Shown here piece by piece: positions 31,374-44,100 of a stretch of 56,815 nt of DNA. The position numbers and the translations under genes were made by a program. The notes beneath the pieces are model-generated. The model had not been told where the DNA came from. It saw nothing but the letters and a program-made list of their open reading frames with translations, and ran no database searches. The stretch covers positions 1 to 56,815 of the forward strand of contig BLJB01000023.1 of the NCBI GenBank assembly GCA_013423325.1, given 5' to 3'. Every line of letters starts with the position of its first letter. Positions within the stretch are counted from its first letter, which is position 1. This DNA is from Usnea hakonensis. Lineage: Eukaryota; Ascomycota; Lecanoromycetes; Lecanorales; Parmeliaceae.

Positions 31374-31886
31374 ATTGTCCGTTATCGACTGGATGTTAGT
31401 AAGTCAGTAAGTGATAGAAGCCTATCAGGCCAGTTGATCATTGAAGTTCTGTCTTTATGGAGCTTTTGGTGGCCACTTGCTCTGCCGTGGATTCGCATTT
31501 GCTTCAATACGCCGAACACGAGTCTGTGAGACGGTCCAAGAATACGCCGAACAATGAGATCCGGTCAGTCTAAGACATTACGCCGAAAGCCGTTTGCACA
31601 TATGTCTCACGTGCAGATCGACGCTCGGAGTGTGATAAGCCCACATATTCCGAGTCTTTTGAAAACTGATCATATAGCTTTATCAGATAGACGTACAAAG
31701 AGCCGTCTGTGATACTTATTGATGCATATATGTTGCATGTCAGCCATGGAATCATCCCACCCATGGAACTCCAATACCTAAATATCATTGTTCGGTTCAT
31801 TATTCGGTTCCCTAATATAATATTAGCTATCCAGCATAGCCGTGAGCGAGGCCATTGTTAAATATCGCTCCTGTAACTATCTGTCC
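31374..31886. other. Upstream region of the PKS-NRPS gene
   Basis: Non-coding. The first 215 bp upstream of the start codon contain the repeated TACGCCGAA sites (separate entry). The small frame 31800-31570 has no family features. Confidence 0.5.
31508..31587. promoter_or_regulatory. Triplicate TACGCCGAA motif in PKS-NRPS promoter
   Basis: Exact copies at 31508-31516, 31543-31551 and 31579-31587, spaced 35 and 36 bp and all in the same orientation, 135-215 bp upstream of the PKS-NRPS ATG. The CGG-type core (reverse strand TTCGGCGTA) suits a Zn2Cys6 regulator such as the one encoded at 32749-34113. Binding is inferred. Confidence 0.6.
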
Positions 31887-32310
31887 TATCTACCTGCGGA
31901 GACCTCTCGGGTTTCGACTCCTTAATTGCCTTGTCAATTGCCCTGTTGTGGAGGAGATATTCGCCTGATCTCTACCTACCTGCCTGCCCTACCTGCCTGT
32001 CTGCGAGGAGATATTGCAACTGTCTCTCGCCTACCCTACCTGCCTGCCTACCCTTGCAGAGACGTCTCAGATTTGACCACTCAATCGCCTTATTGTGTGG
32101 AATACAGTTCGGCGTTTACCTCTCTACCTACCCTACCTTTACGGAGACCTTTCGGAATATCGACTACTCAATCGCCTTATTATGGAGGAGATATTCGGCT
32201 ATTTCTCGCCTGCCTACCTACCTACTACCTGCCTGCCTTCGAGGAGACATTGCGACTGTCTCTCGCCTGATCTACCTGATTTTCCTGTCTACCTGTAGAG
32301 GGATCTCCAC
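31887..32310. repeat. Degenerate minisatellite, CTACC/TGCC-rich
   Basis: Blocks of the form GGAGACCTCTCGG...GACTACTCAATCGCC followed by GGAGGAGATATTCG and runs of CTACCTGCC recur with starts near 31891, 32055, 32138 and 32295. Copies are diverged and partly rearranged. The overlapping open frames (Leu/Pro/Tyr-rich) are products of the repeat. One unit contains TTCGGCGTT near 32107, close to the reverse complement of the PKS promoter motif. Confidence 0.65.
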
Positions 32311-32748
32311 CTGTTCCGATTTGGATTCGGATCAAGAAGAAGAAGACGAGACTTGCGGCCATTGACACCGCGATTTGAAGAAGAAAAGGCCATTATGGCC
32401 AAGGAGAAGGCTGTGGAGAAGGAATGACGAAAGAGGTGGTAACCACTATAACAGCCACTGTAGTACCAGTGGATTTCTCCTCCTTCTCCTCACCAGCAAC
32501 ACCAGTACCGTTGAGGTGCAAATTGCGGCTTGCCAAGGCGGCAGGCGCCTTTTAGCTGCATTAAATAGCTTCTCTTGCTAGTAGAAAATTGATCAGTCTT
32601 GCATACCGCGGAATCCGAGCATCTCAGTACCACGAGCACCACCGGAAGCTAGCCTAGCCACATGCGGCTAGCGTATCCATACAAGTTTCGATTCGGCAAA
32701 TCAAACATATACGCCCTGTACAAAGGTCTACGATATGGCATTGAGACG
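32311..32748. other. Intergenic, possible transposon debris
   Basis: A plus-strand stretch encodes an acidic/basic low-complexity peptide (DSDQEEEDETCGH; EKAIMAKEKAVEKE) with stops between. It resembles the charged region of a fungal transposon protein, but no domain can be named. This is the 3' flank of the minus-strand regulator. Confidence 0.3.
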
Positions 32749-34113
32749 TTAAATGTGCAACGTTTGTTGCAATTGAACCAGCTTTTGCTGGATTCTGGCT
32801 TCTCGATTGACAACCGTTTGCAGACTTGTCGAATCACTCCTCAATTCATCACCATCAGTCCAGCTCAAGTATATTTTCACACTCTTGTGCAGACGCTGGA
32901 TGAAATAGGAGCTGAGCTGCACAAGCATCACCAGACGTGTATCAACCCGGGCTTGCGCCAAGAGATCATCGATCTGATCTGTAGTCGAAGCTGCGTCATG
33001 CTGTAGTGCAACAAGGAAGGGATCGTAAATATTGAGCAGAAGATTGTGACAGGCCAAGACAATATGATGGACGATGGTGCTAGCGTATCGGCTTTGTCGA
33101 GGACGTTCGATGACTGATCCAGGATTGTGCGGCGGCGGTGGTGGCAAGCTCAAGGAACCAGTCGAGACCGATGGGGTGGGGATGGCAGTGGCCGCAATCT
33201 CGGCCGAGTGATCACTTCTCGAAAGAAGCCGAAGACGATGGAGGATGTCAAGCAAGCGCTGTGTACCAAGAAAGGCCACGCGCAAGGTGCTGCACACGGG
33301 ACTAGGATTCAGTGGCAGTGGTGGGTTATTTGAGATGAGCAAGTTGGCAACGGTATCAAAGGCTACACCAGTGACCAGAGGGTTGATGAGCTCCTGCTGC
33401 GTTAGAGTCAATGCAGAGCTCAGGTGAGAGAGGAGCTCAGTCAATTGCGTGACACATGCTTGGGTAGCGGTAGCGACACGGGCATGGGGATCGGAAGAAG
33501 GAGAAGAAGAAGATGATGACGACGAGGCTGCAGAGTTAGCATTGGCGGTTTTGATGCAAGAGGTCGCGGGGCCGAGATTGGTAGAGTTCGTCGTGAAAGC
33601 GTCAGCTGGAAAGTCGCTGTTGATCCAGTCGCTAGGCGAAAACGAGTCAAGGTCACGAGTCCAATCGTCTAGTAGGCTCTGGAGAGGCTCGGAGGTTAAG
33701 TCTAACGTAGCCGGAGAAGATACCGTCGCACTCACAGTCGTATGCCTGGAAGGAGTGATAGCCAAGGCTGATGTAAAGTCCATATCGGTAAGGGATGGTG
33801 TAGGATTCGTCGTAGTTGTTTCTGTTGCCATATTTGCGGTTGGAGCAGATGCAACGACAGGAAGGCTCGTCGCACCAGCGCCGGCCAAGCGATGCGTCGT
33901 ATTTGGCCGCCCCTTGGGCAATGGCTTGCTGTACACACATTCTGCACTTTGACGAAAGCACCTGGTGCAAATGTCACCCTCGCCAGAGCCTCGACGTGAG
34001 CATCGAAGCTTCTGAATGTGACAGCGATCACATGACTGGCGCTTTGCTGGCCTCGCAGTCGACATGATATTCTGGCGGCGATGACTTTGTTTGGAAGAAT
34101 CATGAAGAATCAA
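32749..34113 (-). CDS. Zn2Cys6 fungal transcription factor (candidate cluster regulator)
   Basis: Single-exon gene, 454 aa from the first ATG. A second ATG at 34065 (MSTARPAKRQSC) starts just before the finger and may be the real start. The binuclear cluster has Cys28, 31, 38, 49, 52 and 59 (C-x2-C-x6-C-x10-C-x2-C-x6-C), with a basic segment and KPLPKGRP after it. A Ser/Thr-rich middle (run of nine Ser) and a Leu-rich C-terminal half (about 330-410) follow; the layout recalls AflR-type pathway regulators rather than the long fungal_trans class. Encoded next to, and codirectional with, the PKS-NRPS gene whose promoter carries CGG-containing repeats, so it is the natural candidate regulator. 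Function inferred from context. Confidence 0.85.
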   Translation of the reverse strand: MILHDSSKQSHRRQNIMSTARPAKRQSCDRCHIQKLRCSRRGSGEGDICTRCFRQSAECVYSKPLPKGRPNTTHRLAGAGATSLPVVASAPTANMATETTTTNPTPSLTDMDFTSALAITPSRHTTVSATVSSPATLDLTSEPLQSLLDDWTRDLDSFSPSDWINSDFPADAFTTNSTNLGPATSCIKTANANSAASSSSSSSSPSSDPHARVATATQACVTQLTELLSHLSSALTLTQQELINPLVTGVAFDTVANLLISNNPPLPLNPSPVCSTLRVAFLGTQRLLDILHRLRLLSRSDHSAEIAATAIPTPSVSTGSLSLPPPPPHNPGSVIERPRQSRYASTIVHHIVLACHNLLLNIYDPFLVALQHDAASTTDQIDDLLAQARVDTRLVMLVQLSSYFIQRLHKSVKIYLSWTDGDELRSDSTSLQTVVNREARIQQKLVQLQQTLHI

Positions 34114-34680
34114 GTAGTTAATGCGGTGGCCGAAACGTTGTTCTGCTATATACCTAGGTAAGGTACTTGTACTATGAGGATAGCGTCTTGGAATTACACC
34201 AAAGTTTCAGCGATCACTCACCATGCACATACTTAGTTGATCAGCTCAAAGTGACGGTGAGACTCGTCATCTACGGGATACTATGGCTTGCATGGACCGT
34301 CTTACGCACATGAAAGTGTATTATCGCCGTCGAGTAGGAATTGTGTATTCCAGGTAGGGAATTCCGCTTCATCTATAGCGGTTATAATTGAGGAATCGAT
34401 AGCCGATAGCTGTCATACAAGAGTTATTGTGTAACACGTAAAGTAGATACGGTAACTTTTCAAACCCTTCTTTATACTAGGTAGGCGCTAGCTTTGGGAG
34501 GGTTAAAGAATACTTTAAAGTATGATGTGAAGTGGGACAAATCTCGGTTTCTCTCGGCTATCCTAGTCTAGATCGACCACTAACCCTGGAGATCATCCAG
34601 TCTCGGCTCCTCTACCTTATTCTAGCTATCCACGCTATCGTAGTCTGGACCGATCACCAAGCCTCCGGGCTAGCAGCTCG
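34114..34680. other. Upstream region of the regulator, grading into repeats
   Basis: Not AT-saturated. Contains a CCTAGGTAAGGTAC-like tract near 34151 and two loosely similar segments around 34540 and 34590 (TCTCGGYTYCTCT). No gene recognised. Confidence 0.4.
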
Positions 34681-34765
34681 GCAGGGGTGAAAAAATACCT
34701 CGGCAGGGGTGAGCATATCCTCGGCATATACGCTCGTCGGGGGTGAAGCGTATATGCTCACCCCC
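34672..34765. repeat. Direct and inverted repeats (hairpin)
   Basis: GCATATACGCT (34724-34734) pairs with AGCGTATATGC (34747-34757). An alternative fold pairs GGTGAGCATAT with ATATGCTCACC. CTCGGCAGGGGTGA occurs twice just upstream. Not RIP-mutated. Confidence 0.6.
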
Positions 34766-34809
34766 TACGAGGTGCTGAACTTTTTAGCGTCAGACTACAA
34801 GAATTAGTA

Positions 34810-35103
34810 TAGGCATTCTAAGCGACCTCTAGTATATACCGAGCATATACTGCTCTAGTATATGCCGAGTATTTAAGGCTACTAACCACTATACTAAAGA
34901 CCCGGAAAAATAGGTTTGGGGTTGAGGGTGCCCCGTAAGGGCGTACCTAGGTATGATAATTTTACTAAAGAGCGTAAGCAAGTATCTACTTTACGGGGCT
35001 ATAGTATATGCTCGGTATATGCTGGAGGCCTTTAGAATAGCGAGTATGTAGTATATGCTCGGTATATACTGGAGCATATACTGGAGGTCGCTTAGAATGG
35101 CTA
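34810..35103. mobile_element. MITE-like terminal-inverted-repeat element
   Basis: Ends TAGGCATTCTAAGCGACCTC and (reverse complement of the right end) TAGCCATTCTAAGCGACCTC, each continuing into AGTATAT and TATACCGAGCATATAC. The right arm has a 12-bp insertion. About 290 bp, TA at both borders, no coding capacity: consistent with a Tc1/mariner-type MITE. Internal CTCGGTATAT repeats and a GCCCCGTAA/TTACGGGGC pair add further symmetry. Confidence 0.55.
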
Positions 35104-35400
35104 GTATTTTTGTTAGCATTAGGTTCAGGGGAGCCCTATGCCAAGCGGCTACTTGGCTAAGGCCTGACGTAGCTAACAAGCTTAGTATACGTAGGTCTTA
35201 GCAAGAGAAGCTTAAGGAGGCGATTCCCCCCTCTTCCTTTTAGATTCTTTAAGAATTAATTTTACTATTAAGATACTATATTTAATATATATATATCTAT
35301 CTATTACTAGTCTTATATTATTATAAGTACTCTAATAATTTTAATTCTTCTATCTACTAAGGGGTAGTAATCCGAGATTAGTATAATAAATAATATATAA
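35104..35400. other. Transition from normal to RIP-saturated sequence
   Basis: Composition shifts within about 150 bp (35200-35350) from normal to nearly CpA/TpG-free. No LTR edge could be placed here. Confidence 0.5.
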
Positions 35401-38002
35401 TTATAATTATAATAAAGTAGAAATAAAAGCGAATTATCTAACTTTAGAACTATAGAACTAGATAACTAACTTAGGATTATAAACTCTAGATAACTAGGTT
35501 ATATCTCCAATAAAAAAGATCCTATAGATTTAGAAAATAATAACGCTAATAATATTAATAATTATATTATATAAGTAATTTATTATTAAGATAATTTATA
35601 TAAAAAATACGAATTTATAACTATTAAAAAGGAAATTAATATATTTAAAAAAAATAAAATAGACTCTAATTAAATAAAAAGCGAGTAAAGAATATTATTA
35701 TTAAATATAAATAGAAGAGATCTTATTTTTATCTCTATTAGATTAAAATATTTTTTAAAAATATTATTACTATATATAGTAAAGTATCTTCGTAATAATT
35801 ATTATTCTTATAGTAATTTTCGACTAAAAGACTTAAAACTCTATTATAGTAAATCTAGATATAAGTACTATAAGTAGATATATAATATTATAAATATATT
35901 TAAGGTAACCCTTTAAAACTTTTTAAATAAAGTATAAAAGATTCTCTAGATAATATAATTCTTTATAGATAATTTTAAAAAATAATAATATAATAAAAAG
36001 GATATTCTAGATCTAAAAGTATTAGATAGCTAGAACTATTTTAATAAATTCCTATTTAGAAAAATTAAGGATCTAATTAATAGATAACTAGATATTAACT
36101 AAGAGTATATAGATACGAGGTAAAGGCTAAACTAAATTATATATTAATTTAATATCTACTTTATTAATCTAAAGGTATAACTATCTCTATAAATAGAAAT
36201 ATATCGAATTACTACTATTATAATAAGATTATAATTAGAATTAAAGGATATAATTATTAGTATAGAAATAATATTAATAGAATATAATAAATTATTATCT
36301 TTTATTATTTATCTAAAGTATATAAAATATAAAGGAAAAGATAACTTTTCTAATAACTTTAAATATAAAGAAGGAAATTTAAATAATAGAAAAAAGGATA
36401 AAGGAGGTAAAATAAATTATAATTATAATAAATTAGAAAAAAGCCCTTTATATAACTCTAATAAATTTAAAAATAAGAGTAATAAGTCTAAAGATAAAGA
36501 TAAGGATAAAGAGTAGAAAAAGAAAAATATTAAATACTATAACTATTATAAAATAGAATACTATATTAATAAATATAAATCTAAAAAGAAGGATAATCTA
36601 AATAGTATATCTATTAAAATAGTTAGAAATATTAGCGTTTACGCTATAGAATAATTAGGAAATAATAGACTCTTATTAAAAATTCCTTAAAGATACGGGT
36701 TAAAAAAGGAGTAGTATTATTACTAAATTTAATTTATAAAGAATATATTATTAGAGGTAGACTAGGGAAATCTCTAATATTAACCCTAATTTATATAGAT
36801 AATAATATTAAGGTTAATATAATTAATTAGTATTTCGCTCTCGAATATAATCTATCTAAGATTAATATATTACTACTAAGTCTAAAATAGATAGATAGTA
36901 ATTTAATATATTATTTTATAATTTACTTAATATATTATAATTTATAAGATAATTAGGATTAGATAAAATAATATTAATATATTTTCTATTTTATTATAAA
37001 AAAAGATAATCCTCTACTTATTTTAAATATACTAGCCTTAATAAATAAAGATATTAAGTTTAACTTTATAGTAAGAATATAGTATTTTAATATTAAGTTA
37101 TAATTATACTAAATATTTTCTTTTTAAGAGTTTATAGATTTATTAGAAGGTAAAAAGGAAATTTACGTCTTATTTATTATTAGGATTAGTAAGATTAAAG
37201 GGATAAAGATAGATATAATATAAATAGATAAATTTTAAATATTAGATATAGAGATCTTACTAAGGCTACTAAAGGAATTATAGGAATATAAAGATATATT
37301 CTCTAATAAAGGAGTAGACTAACTACTATTATATAAGGGTCGCGATTACTCTATTAAAATAATAGTAGAGCTACCTTTTAGTCTACTATATAACCTTTTA
37401 AATATTAAATTAGTAGCGCTCTACTTATATCTTAATAACGCTTTAGAGAAAGGCTAGATCTAATATTCTATTAGCTCTATAGGAGCTCCGATCCTCTTTA
37501 TCCCTAAAAAGGATAGTAGTCTATATTTATATATTAACTATTATAGATTAAACCGGGTTACTATAAAGAATTAGTACTTATTACCTCTAATTAGTAAGAC
37601 TCTAGACCGCCTTAACGGGTTAAAGATATTTACTAAATTAGATCTTAAGGATATCTATTATTATATTTAAATCTAAAAAGGTAATAAATAAAAAATAGTA
37701 TTTTATATATATTATAATTACTTTAAGTATCTAGTTATACCTTTTAATTTTATTAATATACTAGTAACCTTCTAGGCTTATATTAATAAGTTATTAACGG
37801 GGTTATTAGATAACTTCTATATAGTATATTTAGATAATATTCTTATATACTCTAAAATAGAAGCGGATTATATTAATTATATAAAGTAAATATTTAAGAG
37901 ATTTAGATAATTTAGTCTATTTATAAATCTAAAGAAATACGAATTCTTTACTACTAAAGTCGAATTTTTAGACTTTATAATAACTATTAATAGTATTATA
38001 AT
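35401..38002 (+). mobile_element. Ty3/gypsy retrotransposon remnant A (gag-RT), RIP-mutated
   Basis: Plus-strand text is recognisable despite stops. A Gag-like region with a former CCHC zinc knuckle (about 36540-36600) now reads YYNYYKIEYYINKYKSKKKD, the Cys and His codons turned to Tyr. RT blocks GAPILFIPKKD, LDLKDIYY, YLVIPF and VYLDNILIYSK lie at 37480-37870, with FLDFII at the break. Trp and Gln codons have become TAG/TAA. The element stops abruptly at 38002 against the LTR of element B. No 5' LTR identified. Confidence 0.8.
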
Positions 38003-38161
38003 TGTTAGGATACGGTTTACACCTCTAATACGGGCGCTAGGCTAGCGCCCGTAGGGATCTCTACTTAAGGCGAACTTCTTATATCTTAGATATTCTCTCC
38101 TTAGATTTAATATCTTATTACTATATCTACGTTATACTTTAAGTCTATATTAATCCTAATA
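38003..38161 (+). repeat. 5' LTR of element B (159 bp)
   Basis: Begins TGTTAGGATACGG and ends CCTAATA. Contains a near-perfect palindrome CGGGCGCTAGGCTAGCGCCCG. The outer end is the least mutated part. Confidence 0.9.
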
Positions 38162-41100
38162 TTATATTAAATCTCTATAGATATATAATATTATATTAAA
38201 AAATTTTTTACGTTAGATAATAGTTATTATTTATAAAGAAGTAGCTAGAGATAGTTTTTTCTAGCCTTCTACTAGGTCTATAGCTTATAGCTAGCGAGCG
38301 TAATTAAAAAAACTAGGTACTATTAAGCTCGTAATTAGCGAGCGTAATTAAAAGAATTAGATATTATCGAGCTTATAGTTAGCGAGCGTAGTTAAAAAAA
38401 CTAGATAGATCTTATTTACTAGCGAGTATAATTAAAAGAACTAATATATTAAACCCCTTAAAATATTTATCTTCTCTTAATACTCGGTCTATAATAAAGA
38501 ATTATAAGATAATAAAGAACTTTTTTAATACTAAATAATAAAGAAGTTTATATTTATAATCTATAAATATAAGGATAAATAGATTATAAGATACTTTACT
38601 TTTTTTAAATATAAGTATATATTACTCTATTAGAATCTATAACTATTCTATAACTTCCTTCTTTTTTTTTCTCTCTTTAAGAATTTTTCTAAATAATATT
38701 ATTTCCTCCTATTAATAAACGAATAGATTTATAAATTATTTATATAATTAGATAAAAATTTTAAAAGTATCCTTTATAGAAATAGCTAGAAGTCTCTAAT
38801 TTTAACTAATAATTAGAGACTTCTAATTTAAACTACTAATATATTTTTAATTTAGATTAATTAGTTATAGAAATTTATCTAGAGCTATCTCTATTACTAT
38901 TAGATACTTTACTACTAAATATCTTAAATCGAAAAAAGAAGAAAGGCGGTAAAGAAAAAAATAATATTAATAATATTATAAATACTTTTAATAATATAGC
39001 TATATATCTAAATATATCTAATCTAGTTAAGCGGATAGTAAGCTATAGGTATAAAATATTTTCTATATTCTACGCTAATAATAAGAATACTATTCGTTTA
39101 GATACTATTAATAATCTTAAATATATATATAAAAATAATCTTAATAGTATTTTAAATATTATATAATTTCTATATAGTAATTTTTAAACTTATATAAATA
39201 CTTTATACGAGTTCGAGAAACTTAAGAGTTATATAACTATAATCGAATAGAGATATTAATTATTCGATTAAATAAATATTTATCTATTTAAAAAAATCGT
39301 AATTTTTTAATAGTAAATTAAGGAATCCTTTTTAAATAAAACCTATTAATCGTTCTAGACTAAAATTAAATAATTTAAAGAATAGATTTATATATTTAAT
39401 TTATATTCTATTATTTTAATTAGAGGCTAATCTACTATTTCTTTTATTAAGGGCGAAAGCTAATCTATTATTCCCCTTAATTTAAATAATAACTAGATTA
39501 TTATTCTATTTAATCTAACTCGTTTATTTCTAAAGCTTCTAGATCTTTTTTAATTTATTAATAGTAAATTACTAACTTAGATTAAATAGTACTATTTAAT
39601 CTAGTTTAAGTTATACTAAAATACTAACTATTTCTAAGATACTATTATTTAAATAGATTATATATTAAGCCGCCTAGGCGGAAAAGCCTAAAAGCTCGTT
39701 AAGTTATATATTAAATTTAATTCTATTAACCCTTTTACTAATATTATAGAAGTTTATAAAAAGCTCTAAAGTATCTTTAATAATCTAGATTATTTAAAGA
39801 ATCTCCGCTAATCTTATAATACTCTAGTAATAGAAAATAAGCCTTTTTATAAATTTTTTATTAAATTTTACTCTTTAGTCGAGAATCTTAAATATTCTAA
39901 GATTATAATCTTATAAGATCTTAAAAAAAAGATCTCTAAATATTTTAACTTATAACTAGAATACTTCTATATTAATAGAGAGTTACTTACTATTATTAAA
40001 GACTATCTTATCTAGATCGATAATATCTATTATACTATATATACGACCTCCGATACTAAAGAGTCTAAATAAGATAGACTTTAAAAGATAAATTATAAAT
40101 AGTATAATTTTACTATTATCTATATTTCTATAGTTATTATTATTAGTAATAAAAATATTAGTAATAAAAAGAAGGCCTCCCTAAACTATTAAATATATAG
40201 TTTACTAGAATATCTTACTATTTTCTATAATAGTAATAAGCTATCTACTATATTAAAAGCTCTAGTATCTATTAAGTTCTAACCCGCCTAGCCTATTAAG
40301 GTAAACGAAATCTATAATATTAATATTAAGGAACCTAAAAAGAAGCTATCTTCTAATAACTTAAAAAACTAGTTACCTCCTCTATAGATATAATAGAGTA
40401 GAAGGTAGTTATTTTAAATATAATAATTATAAAAAACCCGGCTTATATTAAGCCTAAACTCTTTTCTAAAGAAGAGTTTATTATTATAGAAATATTAGAA
40501 TCCTAAAAAGTACTTTTCGCGTTAAGTCTACTTACTAATACTAGCTATAATATTTATAATATTATTAATACTAAAGTTATAAAGGATATAATTAATTAAT
40601 TAAAAATAGCCTCTCTCCCTCTTTCTAAATCTAAACTAGTCCGTATATAATAGGGTTATCTAGGATAAGTCTATTACTTATATAATTATATCTATCTTTA
40701 ATTTTAAAGACTATTACGAGTATCTATTCCCCCTACTTATTATAAATTATAAGTAAGATACTATTCTTAGTAAGCTATAGATAAATAAGTATAAAATAAC
40801 TCTTAATATAATAAATAATATTATTAACTTTCCCTCTAGTATCTTAGTTCGTAATATTAGATCCTAGATATTACCTCTATTAATACCCCCTTATAAAAAG
40901 TCTTCTTAAGGGTTAATATTAAAGCTTTCTATAAAAGCCTCTAAATTACTATTACGCCCTAATAAAGATAATTCCGTAATTAACTTCCTTTATATCGGAG
41001 TCGTAATATATAATACTTTTATATATAATTATAATATTTAAACCTTTACTATATTAATATATAATATTAATAGAGAACTAAGCTATAAAGCTAACTCCTA

Positions 41101-44100
41101 AATAGAAGCTCTTTATATTAATTTAGTTAATATTATATAAAAAGATATCCTACGCTAACTACTTAAAAAATACTATAAGTTTACTAATATTTTTAATTAT
41201 ATTAAAGTTAATAAGCTACCTCCTTATTATTTAGTTAATTATAAGATTAAACTTCTATTAAATAGTAAGCTACTAAAGAGTTATCTCTATCCTATATTAG
41301 CCTTTAAACTTTAGAAAATAAAAGAGTATCTTAAAGAAAATCTCTCTAAAGGCTTTATTATTTCTAGCTAGATACTATATTTTTTATTAATTCTATTTAT
41401 ACTAAAAAAGAATAATAATCTTTAATTTTATATTAACTACTAAAAGCTAAACGCGTTTACTAAAAGGAATTATTACCCGCTACCCCTAATTAAAAAAGTT
41501 ATTAAAAAGCTCTAAGACTATAAATATTTAATAAAGTTTAATATTATTTTAATATTTAATAAGCTCTATATATCTCCCGATAGCGAGGACCTAATAATAT
41601 TTATAATAACCCTTAATATCTATAAGTACCGTATACTCCTATTTAGTCTAACTAATAATCTCGCCTTATTCTAATAATATATTAATAATATACTATTTAA
41701 GTTTTTAGATAACTTTTACTAGGCGTATCTAGATAATATCTTAATTTATAGTAAGACTAAAAAGGAATATTACGAGTATATCGCTAAAGTCTTAAAAAAA
41801 CTTTATAATACTAGCCTCTAGATTAATATTAAGAAATATAAATTCGATATTATAGAGATTATATTTCTTAATATTATTATTTTAGAGTAAGGACTCTAAA
41901 TAGACCCTTTAAAGATTTAGACTATAATTAATTAGAAATAATTTACTAATCTTAAAAAAAGCTAAGCTTTTATAGGCTTTATTAATTTCTATTATTATTT
42001 TATATATAACTTTTTAAAGATTATAAAGCTACTCGCTAACTTTATATATAAGGATAAACCCTTTATATAGTCGGAAGCTTATATATAGATATTTAAAATA
42101 TTAAAAGCCGTAGTAACCTCCGCCCTAATATTATAATATTTCGACCCGTAAAAGTAAGCGATCCTAGAGATCGATACTTCTAACTTTATTACTAGGGGTA
42201 TACTATCTTAATTTAATAACGACGATATTTTATACCTAATTATATATTATAGTAAAAGTATAATTACTATTAAGTATAACTATTATATCTATAATAAGGA
42301 GCTCCTTACTATTATAAGATATTTTAAATAATAGTATTCTAAATTAGAATTTATTAAGCTCCCTATTTAGATCTTTATAGATTATTAAGTCTTAATAACC
42401 TTTATAACTATAAAAGATCTAAATCGTTATTAGGTATAGTATTTTAATATCTTATCCGAATTTAACTTTTAGATTGTTTTCTAATCCGGTAAATATAATA
42501 AAAAAGTTAACGCCTTAATATATATACCTAGCTTAATACTAATTAATAAGATTAATTTATAACTCGAATAATAATAATAAATCCTATTAATATCTAACCG
42601 CGTTAATATTAGCTACGCCTCTAAGGGAGACTCTATATTCGAGAAGATTATAATAGCGAATAAGATAAACCCCGTTTATATAGAGTACTATAATACTATA
42701 GCTATAAATAAGTCGATTTTATATAAAATTAATCTAAAGGATTATTAAATAATTAATAGGGTCCTCTATAAAATCGGCCTCCTCTAGATATTAGAAGGAT
42801 TACGGATAGATCTCCTTAAAGAAATCTATAATTAATATTTAACTAATTATCTAGGATAATAGTATATAGTCGAACTACTCTAATAATATTATTACTAGCC
42901 CGGTTATATTATAGTAATTAAGTAGTTTATACGGAATTGCGCGCGCTATTATTATAATAAAGTAATACGTTAGAAGAAGCGCGGTTTCCTCTAATCTTTA
43001 TTAATCCTATAAAAGAGATAATAAGATATAATAATAGATTTTATTATAGGGCTCCCCTTATTAGAGGGCTTTAATACTATCTATATACTAGTCGATTATC
43101 TTATTAAGGAATAATACTATATTCTTTACTATTCGGGTAATAGTAGTACCTCCGCTAAGGAAATAGTTTAAATACTAATATAAAATATCTTCTACTTATA
43201 TAGACTTTCGCTATTAATTATTTCTAATTACGAACCCTAGTTCGTATCTATTATTTAGAAAGCTATATATAAGCGCTTAGGAATCTAATCTAGCCTATTA
43301 ACGGCCTACTATTCTAAGATTAATAGTTAGTTTAAAAGGGCTAATTAAGAGATTAAAAAAGATCTATATATATACTATAATTATATATAGAATAACTAGA
43401 CTAAATAGGTTCTAATAGTCGAATTTAGTAATAATAGTAATCTTAGTATAACTATTAATATAATATCGTTCTATATAAATAAAGGTTTTTACCCCCGAAT
43501 AAGTTTTTTATCTAATATAATAAATTATAAATCTACTCGCGAGCGTCTATAGATTAAAACTATTAAGGATATTATTACTAGAATAAAAGAAATCGCTAAT
43601 TTCGACTAATTAGTAATTACTACTAGCTAAGCTAAAATAGAACTCTAAGCTAATAAATATTACTAGGAGTCTCTATTTAAAAAGGGTAATCTTATTATAT
43701 TATTAATTAAGAATATTAAGACTATATACCCCTATAAGGACTTTAATCTTAAATAATTAAGCCCGTTTAAGATTCTTATTTAGATTAATATATTATACTA
43801 TCTCGATCTCCTCGAGAGTATAAGCCGCTTAGATATAACTTTCTACCCTTCGCTATTTACTCTCTATCTAAATAATCCTCTTCCTAGTTAAATTATCCCT
43901 CTATCTAACCCGATTATACTTAATAAACTATTAGAATATAAGATAAATAATTTACTAGACTTTTATATATACTATAGCTATCTATAATATTAAGTTAAAT
44001 AGTCGGGTATAAATAATAATAATATATAGTACTATATTAATATTAGAGAGTTTAATAACGTCGCTAATATAGCTAAAGATTTCTTTAAAAGGTACCCCGG

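Noticed and set aside
31926..32365. Two overlapping plus-strand ORFs (114 and 144 codons)
   Set aside because: Products of the CTACC/TGCC minisatellite; repetitive Leu/Pro/Tyr text, no start context or domains.
33449..33952. 167-codon plus-strand ORF
   Set aside because: Antisense to the Ser-rich part of the Zn2Cys6 gene; its Glu/Asp run is the complement of the Ser codons.
34991..35179. 62-codon minus-strand ORF
   Set aside because: Overlaps the right arm of the inverted-repeat element and flanking sequence; low-complexity Tyr/Ile/Leu text.
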